DNA of 64,000 nucleotides from Lepidodermella squamata (taxonomy: Eukaryota; Gastrotricha): assembly GCA_047495785.1 (NCBI GenBank), contig JBLDXI010000010.1, positions 1,922,001-1,986,000 on the forward strand, read 5' to 3'. The notes below the pieces were generated by a model. The model ran no database searches, was not told where the DNA came from, and saw only the letters and a program-made list of their open reading frames with translations. Below, in pieces: positions 23,601-35,944 of the stretch (positions are counted from its first letter, which is position 1; every line of letters begins with the position of its first letter). A program made the translations under genes and the position numbers.

Positions 23601-24280
23601 CAGGCTTCTTGTTGCTCCATGAGGTGTTAGAAACATCGGAAGCTTCTGACTCAGATGCATCCGAACTCTTATCTTCATCACTGGAAGAACTAATTACACA
23701 AAAACGAATGAATGCAGTGAAATTGGGGCGAGGCATTCCTCACCTGAGATGCCGATGGGTACGCTTTTGCCCAGACTGTCGAGCAGCATTGCGACGCTTA
23801 CTAGGCTTTGGATCATCATCGGACGATTCCTAGACATGAGAGATGAGATGACAATAAATTATTTTATAATTGTAGAGTCCAAAGTTCATGGGACTGATTT
23901 GGGACAACAATGATGATGCATCAGATTCAAATGATTTTACAGCTTTATCAATAAATCGTGATTTGGTTCTAGTGCTGACGAATAATGAAAAGCAAGTATC
24001 AAGCTGCACTTACCGCGTCAACAGTATAACGTTCAACTTCTTGTCTGCGACGACCTGATCTGCGCAGTCCAAAAAGTTCAGGTTCTGATTTGGCGAGCTG
24101 TTAGGTATCAATAATAAAATACAGCACTTGATAACCACATTCAGAAATGCATTTCCAAAATCTGACCTCTTTTAATTCATCAGGAACGACGATCCCGGAT
24201 GCCCGCTTCGGGGCAGCAGCTCGCCTGGAATCATCATTTCCATCGGAATGGCTGTCTTCAGAGTCACCCACTCCAGGCAT
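14640..24280 (-). CDS. CHD1: CHD1, chromodomain-helicase-DNA-binding protein 1
   Basis: Ten exons (24280-24167, 24097-24014, 23829-23744, 23689-22061, 21865-21548, 20705-19703, 18255-17866, 17124-16279, 15671-15097, 14988-14640) close in frame to 1797 aa. Starting at [17 protein letters not shown], the order is as follows. An acidic Ser-rich N-terminus carries the CHD1-type [18 protein letters not shown]. Two chromodomains follow at roughly 197-280 and 316-350. The SNF2 ATPase has DEMGLGKT and the DEAH box, then [19 protein letters not shown]. The helicase C lobe has RLDGQTS and [18 protein letters not shown]-like DNA-binding unit lies at about 1208-1390. The CHCT (DUF4208) domain at about 1440-1540 is split by an intron. 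The tail is rich in His, Gln, Ser and Asn. It is a nuclear ATP-dependent nucleosome spacing factor linked to transcription elongation. No key motif is missing. Confidence 0.95.
15753..15842. repeat. Two-copy tandem repeat inside a CHD1 intron
   Basis: A 46-base unit (15753-15798) is followed directly by a 44-base copy (15799-15842) that differs only by two Ts in a T run. The unit begins GATTTGACCCAATTATGGCC. It lies in the intron between the exons carrying the two CHCT halves. Confidence 0.85.
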
Positions 24281-25724
24281 AACAAATTAGTGAATAGGGA
24301 AAAAACGAACGCATACGAAAATACTCTAGCGAACAAGAGTACAATGTTATACAACAATTAAAGACAATGCAAAGTAAATATCGCCAAAAATAGGGCCAGC
24401 AAAAGAGAAACACGCGTTTCAATATTTTTGAACCGATGCCAAAATTTAGTAGTACACACCAGAAGCTGTACATTATCTCCACAAAAGGTTCCACAAATGC
24501 TTAACACTGAGAACATGACGAGTGACGCTATTTCTTATGCATAGCAATAAAAATGATGTCGCCAAACTTTGTATCAAATCGAGAATATTAATTGGCATCA
24601 GCTGTGGCAGATCCTTAGTCTTTATGTCCCACTCAGTAATCAAGTTAGCCAAGGCAATGTGCCACCAAGAACGAAAAGTAGGACAATTTCGGAGCGAATT
24701 GCCCTTTGTGAAAACATAAAAAAGTCTAAGTTTACAATCAGCAAACACAAACATGTCCTCAATTAAGAGCTAGAACCTCATGTCCCAGGATCAGGACACC
24801 TTCGAACTTCGCGAAAGCTTCAACTTCGTCGAACACCCGCATCGAAGTTTTCAAGCAACCGCGCGCACGACTTCGCAAAAACTCTTGCGGCGCAAAAAAT
24901 TAAAAGCATGGACTATTTGAAAATTTAAACAGTAAAAACAATTTTCGGTAATAAAACTGGTATTTCTATTTTATTTATTAATGCTTTCAAGAAAATAATT
25001 TTATTATTGCCGCAGTTTAATATTCTGGCAGATTTTCTCCAAGTTGCTTGCGAGGAACCTTTTTCGCTTGATTGCATTCGGTAAAGCCTGAGGAATTTAG
25101 GAATCAGACTGTTTGACTCTGATGGTTCTGTCATTTTGCCACGCTCATGCCAGCCTGGTTTTACAATTCATCAACGAATTTTCTTTTGCTCGAGTGCGAC
25201 CACCATCTTTGTGCCATTTCATTTTAAGTGTGCAATCTTCAAGTTGGAATTACTCTTCTCTATTTGCCAGCGATCCGCCATCCGTAATTTTAGCATTGTA
25301 GTTAATATTGGGTATCGGAACCAAAACCCAAACAACAAAGGGGTCAATATAAAACAAGCAGAACATAGTCATATCAGCATGAATCATGGAAGCTTTGCGG
25401 TTGGTATTAAGGCGTGCTCAAAGAACCTCGCGGCGGATGCTGTAAAAAAGGCAGCACAGCCCAAATTGTTTTTGTTTTCTGTCAAAGTGCAAGCCTTATG
25501 ACTTTATTTTTGATGATTGTGTAATTGCCGTCTAGCGAGGCTGAGTAGTCGATATTCTCGAACCGGTGACATCGAGAATACCTAATGAGCCATGTGGCAT
25601 TGTCACGCGACTTCTAAATAGCAATACAGGGATTGATATATTATTTTGTCATTCTGTTTTTAAATACTCTCATCGCTTTGAATTCCATACATAGGTTTAA
25701 AACTGAAATATTTATTTAGCCGAC
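24281..25724. other. Divergent intergenic region between CHD1 and a channel gene
   Basis: Upstream DNA of both flanking genes. Small ORFs on both strands (for example minus 24925-25134, starting MTEPSESNSLIPKFLRLYR) have no recognisable domain, and splice evidence is ambiguous. A short unrecognised gene could be hidden here, but I cannot support one. Confidence 0.4.
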
Positions 25725-27924
25725 ATGATCACCCATGCGCTCATTCTTATTGCGCTATTTGCCTCACATGTTACTCCGCAGTTTGTTCCGCGTCTAACAT
25801 TTGTCAACCAACGACCAGCGAATGAGTACGCCGAGGATCGAGGTGAAGAAGCCAAAGTCATCGAGTCACCCATTCTTGGCCACAGTAGCAGTAGCAATGT
25901 CATGATTCGTCTAGCCGATCGTACAAAAATTATCCTTGAAGATGAAGACCCAGAAGCAAAGCAGTACGTGTCACATGAGAGTAAAAAAGGAACGCATCGA
26001 TATGGTCGAAACTCAACTGATGAGGAGCGGCTCAGTCTTCACTTATTCCGCCACTACGATTGGCGAGTAAAACCAACACCAAAGCAAAATGGTGCAGAAG
26101 TTAATCATACGATTCCAATCATGGTTAACTTCTCGCTTTATGTTATCGAACTGATCGCCCTTGATGAAGTTAAAATGTTCATCGACTTAAGAATATGGCT
26201 TGAATTGGTGAGCGCCGCCCCACTTATTAATTCCTTCTTAATACTTAATACTGCCTACTTCCTAATTTCTATTTATCAACCAGTCTTTTGAAGACTCGAG
26301 ATTTATCTGGGATCCTAAAGATTACAACAGGCTGCATATGATTACAATCGTAAGAATTTATTACTTCCAAACATTTCCTAAAAAGAACTGTCAATTTTCA
26401 GCCTACGGAGAGGCTCTGGCTACCCGACGTGGTCCTCTACAACTTTGCAGGAGACTCATTGGAGACAAATTATGCGTCTGGAATAAGGGCTCAAATAGAA
26501 AACACTGGTACCGTTACGGTATCTCCTTACCTCATGACGAGGTCGACTTGTCAGATGGATCTTCAGATGTATCCTTTCGACGAGGTGAATAATTAAGCCC
26601 AGTTGAAGATATTTGCCATTGGTTTTTCTGCATGATTTTCAGCACAGCTGTCGTCTACTTTTTGGCTCCTGGGCGCACGACTCGTCAGAAATTGTGGTTA
26701 TTAACAAATCCACGACAGCTGACATGACTCAGTACCGCGAATCTGGGAAGTGGCAGGTTCTCGGTACTATGCTAGAACGAAAAACAAATCCCAGAGATTT
26801 TCGCCATTCGAACAGGTCGTGGAGCAACGCCGATCGCGGATCGCACCAGCCTAGTACTGTGCAACTATCTCTGCGACTACGACGCCGCTTCATTTGGATG
26901 AATTTATTCTACATTTTCTTCCCTCTTACCTGGATTTCTACTATCACTCTGCTTTCATTCTTTTTACCCGCAGAATCTGGTCGAAAAGTAAGGCAGATAG
27001 CGTATTTTGCTAATATGCTTGAATTTAAAAAACTTACCACAGATAACCTTGTGCATCGGGCTGATTTTCGCGTTTATTGTTTACATTTTTCTAACCACAT
27101 TCATGCCAAGAACTGGCGAAAGTGTTCCGCTGATCAGTAAGGCGAACATTTCAAGTTGTAGGTAATTAATTTGTTTATTTTAAGGTGTCTATCTAATCAT
27201 AACAATGGCCTTGGTCGGTTTCGTCATTCTTCTCCAAGTTTTCATTCTCAATGTCCACTGGGCGTACAAACACCTATGGCCCGTTCCGACATGGCTGAAG
27301 AGATTATTGTTTGACGGTGTGGCTCCGATCCTGAAAATAGATCTACCAACAGAGCGAGAAAGAGGCCAATCAAAGAGTGCAAGGCGCCGTTCTTCATCCA
27401 AACTATCTTGCCACAAAGATCCAAACTCTTATTTTGAAAAAGATGATTACTTAAGCTCAGTGCCACCACCAGGAAGCGTGAGAGGGACTCCATCTCCTGT
27501 GCTGAAGGCTATACCTCCATCTCTTTTCAGCAACAATTCTTTAAATTCGAATGTGACTGAAGTGAGATCGCGTCGAAACACCCTAAAAAAATCAGCATCA
27601 CATGAACCAAGTTTGAAGAAAACCATGGTCAATGCGAAAAAATTGGTCAATTTAGCAAATTACGAACAAGTTGGGCCCCAGGAGCATTCAAGAAGAATGG
27701 AAATATTACAGCAAGTATCAGACACAATGGCCTACGCGGGGGTTAAAGTCGAGAGATCACGTCACATGGAAGCTTTGGCTTGTGAATGGCGATTGATTGC
27801 AATCGTACTGGATCGTTTGCTGTTTTGGACAAGTCTTGCGTTTTATTTCGCAGCTAATTTTTATTTATTAGTGGCGTTGCCGGCCGCTCGCCATTGGTCG
27901 CATACGCATAATCCATTTCTGTGA
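25725..27924 (+). CDS. Nicotinic-receptor-like Cys-loop channel subunit, divergent pore
   Basis: Six exons (25725-26207, 26284-26349, 26402-26584, 26643-26987, 27043-27136, 27185-27924) give 636 aa. A signal peptide (MITHALILIALFASHVTPQ) is followed by an unusual charged extension of about 75 residues before the ligand-binding domain. That domain has the nicotinic landmarks SRFIWDPKDYNRLHM, ERLWLPDVVLYN and a C-x13-C loop with MYPFDEHSC. M1 is FIWMNLFYIFFPLTWISTIT. M2 begins GRKITLCIGLIFAF, so the -1' position is Arg where nicotinic subunits have Glu, and 9' is Phe instead of Leu. M3, a Ser/Arg-rich cytoplasmic loop of about 170 residues and M4 follow. No vicinal Cys pair is visible. A plasma-membrane subunit; ligand and ion selectivity are unknown. 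Confidence 0.88.
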
Positions 27925-29534
27925 TTATCAGATCGTCAGATGGACCTATTAACTTTGCACTTGAAATGAGTAAAATTCTGCATGTTCCCCGATGCTTGAA
28001 CATTTTCAGATTTAATTAGAATTTCATCAGTTTGTTTCGGTATTTTTCCGTACCAGATTTGACGATTTATGATGATTACCAATGGATAAGTATCGCTGTT
28101 TTACATGGAAGTTTTTTCGGGATGTTTTCTTTCTTTCGAGATAACAATGACTCTAATTTATCAATTTATCAAACATTTATTCGATTCGGTATCACACAAA
28201 TTGAGATTCTCAATATTTCCACAATTTATTTGAGCATTCCAGATCATTTTGAACTTTCGCTTCTAGGTAAGTTTTGATTGTCATCTGACCTAGAAGGGAC
28301 CGCGAATAAATCAAATATAGCTTCCATTACTATCCCGCTGGATATCCTCGATTTTTCAAGCTAAGAAAGAGTGATACCAGACACCAAAATACCCGAGGAA
28401 TACCGGATGTGTGCTCTACCGAGGCGCCATTTTCTCCCGACCTTCAATAGGATGTAAAGTGTCAAGTTTGCAGAAGCGATTTTTTTTTCGCCCAGTCCCA
28501 TGCGACGGCATAGTGATGATGAGAGCGCTGCCAACTTGTCGATGCAACGACCGCCGGGTTAATCACATTAGCCATCACGGCAGTGGCTTATTACACAGCT
28601 GAACAGACGCAGTATTTATTGTTTATCATCATTAACATATCTCGCAAAATCACTGCACCATTGTCCAGCCCATTCGTTGCCGCTGGCCCGTGGCGGCCGC
28701 CGCTGCCGGTGGAGACGTAGCAAGGTGTACGCGCATCCCGTATGGGCGCTGCGTGCATACCAATCGGACGCATGGCTGCATTCTTAAGCAAACATCACTC
28801 AATAGACGAACACAATGCGACGCGCGCACAGCTACGGCCACCATTGTGTACACGCCCGCATCTGATGGACGTTTGCCGGTCCGAGCAGGGTGCGCGCACA
28901 ATCTTGCTACCTGTGCGCGCGCGCGCTTCTACTTCCATCGTCATTATAATATACTTATACTGCCCATCCTATAAGCTAAAACTACCACTGCCTGGGCTAT
29001 ACAGTGCGTCGTCAAGAGGCGGCTCTTGTTGTCGGATGGCGGGCCGGCCCGTTGTTATTGTTAATAACATTCGACTTCAGACCGGCCCCTCTATGGCATC
29101 ATTATCTTCTATTAGTAAAATTCCTTTGCGAGCCCCTACTGCTTGCCGTAGTTGTGGCTGCTTTGTTCGCCGCCAAGCGACTCGCCCGCTCTTTTCTGTT
29201 TACTTTTCCATACGCCAAAGCTGTAAAGTCGACAAGTTTTTGAAAACGCCTTGATTGACAGCTGACCCTCTTGATCTGTCCTTGAATTATCTCATTTATC
29301 CGCTCCATTGGGCCAAACAAGAGGCCAATTCCAGCTTAATAAAGTGCAAGTTTTCTCAGATTGATAGCTTCTTCAGTTTTCAGAATTATGAATTAACCAT
29401 TAATCCGCACTTTTTGAATAGATTCAATAAGGAATCATTTCAGCGCCTTGGTTTGTTACTTTCAGTACTAATCGAATTGTTTATTTTACATGTTAGGTGG
29501 TTTAAAAGCTTATCGTTAAACTGATCCGGCCGCC
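27925..29534. other. Intergenic region with a GC-rich block
   Basis: AT-rich up to about 28400, then GC-rich between about 28640 and 29200, with a (GC)6 run at 28915-28926. Overlapping ORFs in several frames there reflect base composition and show no domain. It could act as a promoter or CpG-rich regulatory block for the IgGFc/collagen gene. A TGTTAG acceptor-like site just before that gene hints at a 5' UTR intron. Confidence 0.45.
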
Positions 29535-32500
29535 ATGAACCGGGTCGCCCGTTTACTCGGGGCACTGCTGGTCACCTTAGGCGCCGCGACGGGCGTTGAA
29601 AGGCGCCCAGCAATGGAGCCCCCCAACGAGTTTCTCCAACCACCAATAATGGCGTTGAACCGGCCACTAGGCCCACAACACAAAGACGTAGCCGATAATG
29701 CTGGCAAAGAATTCGTAATCATGTTCAACGAAAATTCTGTCGACGTGCCTCGCGGTTTTCCACTTGAACTTTACATCACCACGAAAAAACAATTCGCCGT
29801 ATGGGGAAACTGTTCAGCGCCGCGTTGGCACGAAGGCGCATCGGTTTTCCAGCGGTTTCAAGTTCAAGAGGGTTTCGCCCAGGACATACCTCTGCCGCCA
29901 TCTTTACGCATCATTGGCTCGACAACTGAGCCAAAGGGTGTGTTAATCCAGGCTTCGGATGAAGTTGTGGTCTACGGCATTAATAAGGACACATTTTCAA
30001 ACGACGGTTTTCTGGCTATTCCGACCAATGTGCTGGGCAAGACATATTTCGCTGTGACTTATTACCCGCCTACTATGCGGTGCCAGATCGGCATCGTAGC
30101 GGTGAAGGATGGCACCGAGGTCACTCTTACTTTCCCGAGGTACAAGGCCCAAACTGGCGAGGAACCCGTTGCGGTCGTTTACGGTGGCAGGACTTATCGA
30201 TCTGGAGAAACTTTGACCGTTAAACTGAATCGGTTGGATGTATTCCAGGCGCAGAGCCGCGGCGATCTCACTGGCACTAGGATTGAAGCTACTGAGCCGG
30301 TAAGTATTTCTGAAAATTTCTTTTAATCTGTTCAATAGGTGCAATTATTTTGATCCTTTAATCCCACCTTATCGAATTGCTTTTGCCCATGTTAGATCGT
30401 CATCAAATGGTGTTACGTGATTATTTATCATTTTGGTGTCATTTTTAGATTGCGGTTTTCAGCGGAAATGTTCGCACTTACGTTGGCGATACATCAAAGC
30501 CTGTAATCGAGAGGTCACGTGATCACTTGGTCGAACAGCTTTTCCCAGTTGAATCTTGGGGTAGAACCTTTGCCACCGTCGCTATTCCCGGCCGAACCAC
30601 TGGCGATTATTTCAAGTTCGTCGCCGCTGAAGATGAAACAATCTTCACAATTTCGGGCTTTGGAACTCACAATTTGGAAAAAGCTGGCGATCATGTGCAA
30701 ATTTTGATTCCCAGCCGCACGCAGACTTTTATCGAGTCGAATAAGCCCATTCAGATTGTTCAAATCGTTCTTAGCCAAACTTCGGAGACCACTGCTGAAA
30801 CTGCTGACCCATCGATGATTTTGCAAGTTCCGGTCGAGTTGTTCAGCTACGACTACACATTGGGTAAATTTCAATAAAGATTTAGTGTAACATTTTTTAG
30901 TATGCATATTTGGGACATGATTTTCTCGCTAAATTTCTGGAATTAGGTCAAACCTTATTAATAAAATAAATTTTCTTTTAGCCACACCAACTTACGCCGG
31001 TCTTACTGTCGGCGGAGAGGGTACCGGCGAGTATCAAAATGAACTCATGTTGGTCATTGACCGTTCCAACCGCGACGGTCTCCGCATCGATGGCCAGTCG
31101 CTTGGTGACGCTCACTGGTACTATTATCCAAACTCAGTCTACGCCGCCACAAACGTCACTCTGATGGGCGGTCCCAACAAATTTCACACTGTCCAACATG
31201 TCAACCCGACTGTTGTTTTCGGTTGTTACTTGTACGGACACGCCGATCGTGAGAGCTATGGCTTCCCGTGCGGTGCTCGTCTCACACAGATTAACGTAAG
31301 CGATTTGAACTAATCGGAACTATTCAGGAACTCGCTTGAATATTCGGATTTTCTCGGGTTTTTTTTTGGATTTCGGTAAATAAAACGTAACTTTTGTTTG
31401 TAGCAACCTTGCCAACCCACGACTATGAGTGTTGGAGATGGTGTAGACAACGATTGCGATCGTCGTATCGACGAGGAAATCTGTAATGACGGCATAGATA
31501 ACGATATGGACGGAATTATGGACGAAGATTGCGTTACGACCTACGTCGCGCCAACTACGACCACGCCTGCTCCGACTACAACACCTGCACCTAAACCGCC
31601 AGCTCGCCGACCACCGCCAGACCAGTTCGGTCAGCAATTCGTCCTGCTTTTCATGGAAAACGGCATTGATGCTGTGCCATCGACTGAGCTGCGGATCAGC
31701 ATTGCAACGGCTGAAAATCCGCCAGTTGTCGTTTATTGCCGCGTTGTATCCGAGAAATGGAACAGCCCCCGCTTGGATGCTGCATTCACCCTGACCCAAG
31801 CTCAGGGCTACACAGTGCGAGTCAACCCGGTTTTCCAAATGATCGGCAACAGTCGTTCAACGAAAGGTTTGATAAAGACGAATTCAGTCGTCAGATTAAC
31901 AAAACAATTCACATTTAGGAATTTTGATCTCCTGCACGCATGATGTCGAGGTTATCGCTGAGCAGTCAGAGAAGGCCTCGGCTGATTCTTTCCTTGTCGA
32001 GCCAATCGATGCCCTCGACAACGAGTATGTAGTCAGCTGCTATGCTACTCCAACCTCTCGTTGCCAGTTTGGCATTGTTGCTGCTTTTGATGGTACCGAT
32101 GTTAGCATCGAATTCCCAACTTTCAGCCAAACACAGCTGCAACAGGCCATTGCTACTGTTGAAGCCTCTCCGGTAAGCTTTTGATGAAAATTAGAGAAAA
32201 GAAGACCATGAAGTTTTTTTCCGATTTTCAAATCTTACGTTATAATGTAATGTTTCAGGCCCAGCCCAAGCCACGTTCGAACCCGCTGAGCAAGGAACAG
32301 CCTTCTCGTTCGGCCGAAACTCCGATTCTCAACTTTGAGAACCGTCAAATTCTCCCCGGACAAAAGCTCGACTTCAAGCTCGACCGCTTGGACACTCTTC
32401 AGTTCCAATCAACTGGGGCTGATCTTACTGGCACTCGAATCAAGTCGAACAAGCCAATCGCAGTTTTCGCCGGTAACGCCTACACTGCAGTTGGCCAGGA

Positions 32501-34604
32501 ATTCCGAGTTTTCCCCACTGAAAGTACCTTCGTCGCCTCATTGGCGCCTAAGGTAACCTGGGGCCGGGTTTTCGCTTCAGTCACCACGCCATCAAGCCGA
32601 AATTTGATCCGTGTCCTCACAGCTGAGGCTAATAACGAAATCGAAGTTATCGACCAGACGTTGTTTAAGCGGAAATTTAATTTATCCGAAGCTGGTAGTT
32701 CTCAGACTATTGAACTGCCGGTTGATAGCCCGATAATTATTCGAACTTTGAAGCCAGCTCAGGTCACCCAAATGACCTACAGTGGTGACGCGCAAATCGC
32801 CGGGGCGCCAGGGCCTGTTATGATGTCGGTGGTGCCCGCTGAGCAGTGGCACGACTACTACGCCTTCAATGTACCCGGTTCAAGTGACGACAAGCCACTG
32901 AGACATTTCTTAACTCTCATTGCAAAGCGCGGCGATGTCGGTGGCATTATGCTGGACCATTCTCCGTTAGGTAAGAGATCCGTTTGATCTTCTGATCAAA
33001 GTATTCCTGATAAAAATGTCCTATATTGACTTTTAGATACTCTCCTTCATCCGAGTTGGTTCAAGATTCCAGATTCGGACTACGTCGCTGCTCGGGTTGA
33101 GCTGCGCAGCCCACCAACGACTCATGTTTTGTATCACGAGAATCCGATTCGGACCTTCGCCGCTATGCTATACTCGGCGAATGGCCACGAGTCGTATGCT
33201 ACATCGCTCGGTGGTCGCCTAACCCCAATTGCTCGCTCGAAGGAAGACTGTGTCAAGTCGCAGATGATAACCGGTGACCTCATGGACAACGATTGCGACA
33301 TGCTGGTCGACGAAGAGCTTTGCAACGGCATTGGTAAGCAATAAAAACCAAAATTATCTCAAAACTTACCTCTGTTATGCTAGATGACGATCTCGATAAC
33401 GAAATCGATGAAGATTGCGCCTTGGAGAAGTTCCGACCCTACCGAGCGGGTGCTGTTGGAGGTGAGGGACCCCGTGGTCCTCCTGGCCCAGCCGGACCCG
33501 CGGGCGAGCCCGGTCCTCGAGGTATCGTAGGACCTCAGGGCCCTGAAGGACCTTTCGGCCCACCTGGTCCCGAGGGAGAACCTGGAGGTCCTGGGCCATT
33601 GGGACCTGTTGGTGACAAAGGTGAACAGGGACCAGTCGGCACCCAGGGCACACCGGGTGTCACCGGAATCAAGGGTTACATCGGATTCATTGGTGACAAG
33701 GGTGTCAAGGGAGAAGCTGGCGAGCGTGGTCAACCTGGCTGGGGTGGTCCGAAGGGTGACCGGGGCGACTTGGGTCCCCTTGGCCCAGCAGGCGAACAAG
33801 GTCCTCCGGGCGACGTAGGTCAAAAGGGTGACAGAGGAGCGCCGGGTGAACGGGGCTACCCGGGTGGTCCCCCGAAATCTTTATGTCAGGAGGGCTTTGC
33901 GTATGACACCCGCGACACCAAGTGCCGCGATGTTGATGAATGTCAAGTTTCGAACGGTGGATGCCAGTTTTCGTGCGTCAACACCGAGGGAAGTTTTGAA
34001 TGTGGCTGCCCACGTGGCTACCACCTTGCTCCAGACAAATTGTCTTGCATTGGTAAGTGTCTTGATGAACCTTCTCCACCTCGATTTTATTGATTTGATT
34101 GTAGAAGTCGACGAGTGCTCTGGCTACGACCCTGTGACTTCAACGCCGAGACAGAAGCCATGTGGTGGTTGGGGCCTTCTGTGCCTTAATTCGCTAGGAT
34201 CCTACGCCTGTGTCAATACCACCGATATGACTGTGGCCGGGCGAAGTGGCTCCGCATATGCCTCGGCTCAAATTGACGCCTCATCTGAGGGTCTAACTAA
34301 CGCTGTGGTCGCTGCTCTTCAATCGAGCAGTTCTGCTGTAGTCCGTGAGACTCATCTCGTGGCTGATAAAACTCTGATCGGCCTATTAATTTGGCTAGCC
34401 ATCCTCTCCTTCATCGTAATTATTGGGCTAATCTTAGTCGCAATTTGGGCGATTAGACACAACCGTGCTGAAGAGAATGAGAGGAAGCTGTACGCTGCAG
34501 CAACTTTAGGGCCGATTGGTTCGGGCGAAACTGCACCAAACAGCCCGAATCAAACGATGCAACGTGGCGGTTATGTTGCGTATACGCCACCGCCTGAAAG
34601 CTGA
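29535..34604 (+). CDS. Membrane-anchored IgGFc-binding-like / Asp-rich repeat / collagen / EGF protein
   Basis: Nine exons (29535-30299, 30449-30863, 30982-31295, 31404-31866, 31919-32172, 32259-32970, 33037-33333, 33384-34052, 34105-34604) give 1462 aa, starting at GCCGCCATG. Order: signal peptide; IgGFc-binding N-terminal-like region 1 (about 55-495); Asp-rich repeat [15 protein letters not shown]...GIMDEDC (about 500-530); Thr/Pro linker; IgGFc-like region 2 (about 560-1045); a second Asp-rich repeat ([13 protein letters not shown], about 1055-1090); about 44 Gly-X-Y triplets (about 1098-1235); two EGF-type modules with calcium-type DVDEC/EVDEC; one membrane helix ([20 protein letters not shown]); a tail of about 50 residues. 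The repeats probably bind calcium. Collagen suggests trimers at the cell surface. Binding partners are unknown. The exon 4 donor (AAAG|GTTTGA) is weak. Confidence 0.85.
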
Positions 34605-34767
34605 AAGATGATCGCTGCTGTACTATAATTGTGTTGTTTGTAAATATCGAGATGAGATTGCTATATATTTGTGTATAATTACTCTATGATCGGAGATCTG
34701 AACAACCATGTTATGCTACCTACCAGAATGTTTATGAAAAGTTTATTTTTCCCAAACAGCATAAAGC

Positions 34768-34773
34768 AATAAA
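34768..34773 (+). terminator. Poly(A) signal of the IgGFc/collagen gene
   Basis: AATAAA 164 bases after the stop codon, on the coding strand, in otherwise non-coding DNA. Confidence 0.55.
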
Positions 34774-35306
34774 AATCAATACGATCGATTCGCTAAGAAG
34801 CGCAGCATTTTTGCAATGTCTAGCGAATTTTCTATCCCCAATTTTTCGAGTTGTTTAAGGATTTAATAGCGTTCGGATGCTACAATTGCTCACCAAACAT
34901 TGTACTCTAGAAGTGCTCGAAATCAGTTGGCCTCCTCAGATCGCAGATAGCAAATGGGGAAATTGATGGTGCCTTCGTGATCCTTCGTTTGCGATAAGAA
35001 TTAAAACACGCCAAGATTCAATCAAGGTTCAATTATTTGTCTGGGAAATCACGGAGAGCTGCGAGCTGCTGAAAGTAAGTTATTTCCGACTTTTTCGTTT
35101 GCTCGCTAGCATTATCGGCTTATGGAGCCTATGAATTCGATGAAAATTCTGATCAGCTATAAATATCTATCGTCAGCAATATTAAAAAGAAATAGTCTAA
35201 CCGAAATAACTTTCCAAATTCCACTATTCTGGAGTGCCAAACTGAACAGCCGAGGTGACACTTAGTCTGATGCAATTCATTTAACCTTCAAACCGGCATA
35301 GTTAAA
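34774..35306. other. Intergenic, nothing recognised
   Basis: No ORF, repeat or RNA signal could be supported between the poly(A) signal and the channel pseudogene. Confidence 0.5.
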
Positions 35307-35895
35307 ATGAACTACATTCATGTATATTTATTGGTGCTGGTCATCATGATGCATGCTGTCCCGACGACCAACCAGGCCTTTACAGCAGCCATTACACCTA
35401 TTTCTGCTGCTACAACCGACGGTGTTATACCGCAAGCCTCAACATCGGCTGTCCAGCCTACAACACAACCGATAACAACAACAGCTGTCCCACCAACATC
35501 GCAGCGGCTAACTACAACCAAGCAGGTTAGTAATTTGGCCTCTTGGTGATGACTTTTTGCTTACTATGGATGGCGCCGAGACAGAAAAAATTCTAACAAA
35601 ACATTCAATTTCTACTGGACTAGAGAGGGCTTCTTCAAGGCTAATTGCATGCAGATCATTGATGATTTCCCATTCGACAAGCAGACAATTACATTTGAAT
35701 TCAGCTTGACGAGATCGCATAGAATTTTGACATTCATGGACCCTCCAACCTTTCTGTGGGACATTGGAGCTGTTGATAACACTGAGTGGGTTGTAACGGT
35801 AGTTTGTCCACGACACGCTTCAACGGCTTCATTGTTACGACTGCTGTCTTTGAGGTGACACTGAAACGGCTCCCGAGGTATTATATTTATTGGGA
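35307..35895 (+). pseudogene. Decayed fragment of a LamG-type Cys-loop channel gene
   Basis: The first part (35307-35520) encodes a signal peptide and a Thr-rich stretch. It is followed abruptly by sequence almost identical to part of the intact channel at 37428-39749: FNFYWTREGFFKA, then FPFDKQT, then DPPTFLWDIGAVDNTEWVV. Much of the ligand-binding domain is missing. At least two frameshifts are visible, one before the FNFYW block and one after EWVV. The second Cys of the Cys loop is replaced by Ile, and the copy stops at the RLPRYYI segment just before M1. It cannot encode a channel. A secreted short product is conceivable but unlikely given the frame breaks. Confidence 0.85.
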
Positions 35896-35944
35896 ATCTC
35901 TTTTTGCCTAGATCTGCGTATCGATTTTCGAATTCTAAGATTTC

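Noticed and set aside
28911-28926. Z-DNA-forming (GC)n run as a functional element
   Set aside because: Only six GC units, within a generally GC-rich block; nothing links it to a function.
28650-28974. Overlapping ORFs on both strands in a GC-rich block
   Set aside because: High GC lowers stop frequency. No domain, no splice pattern and no agreement between frames.
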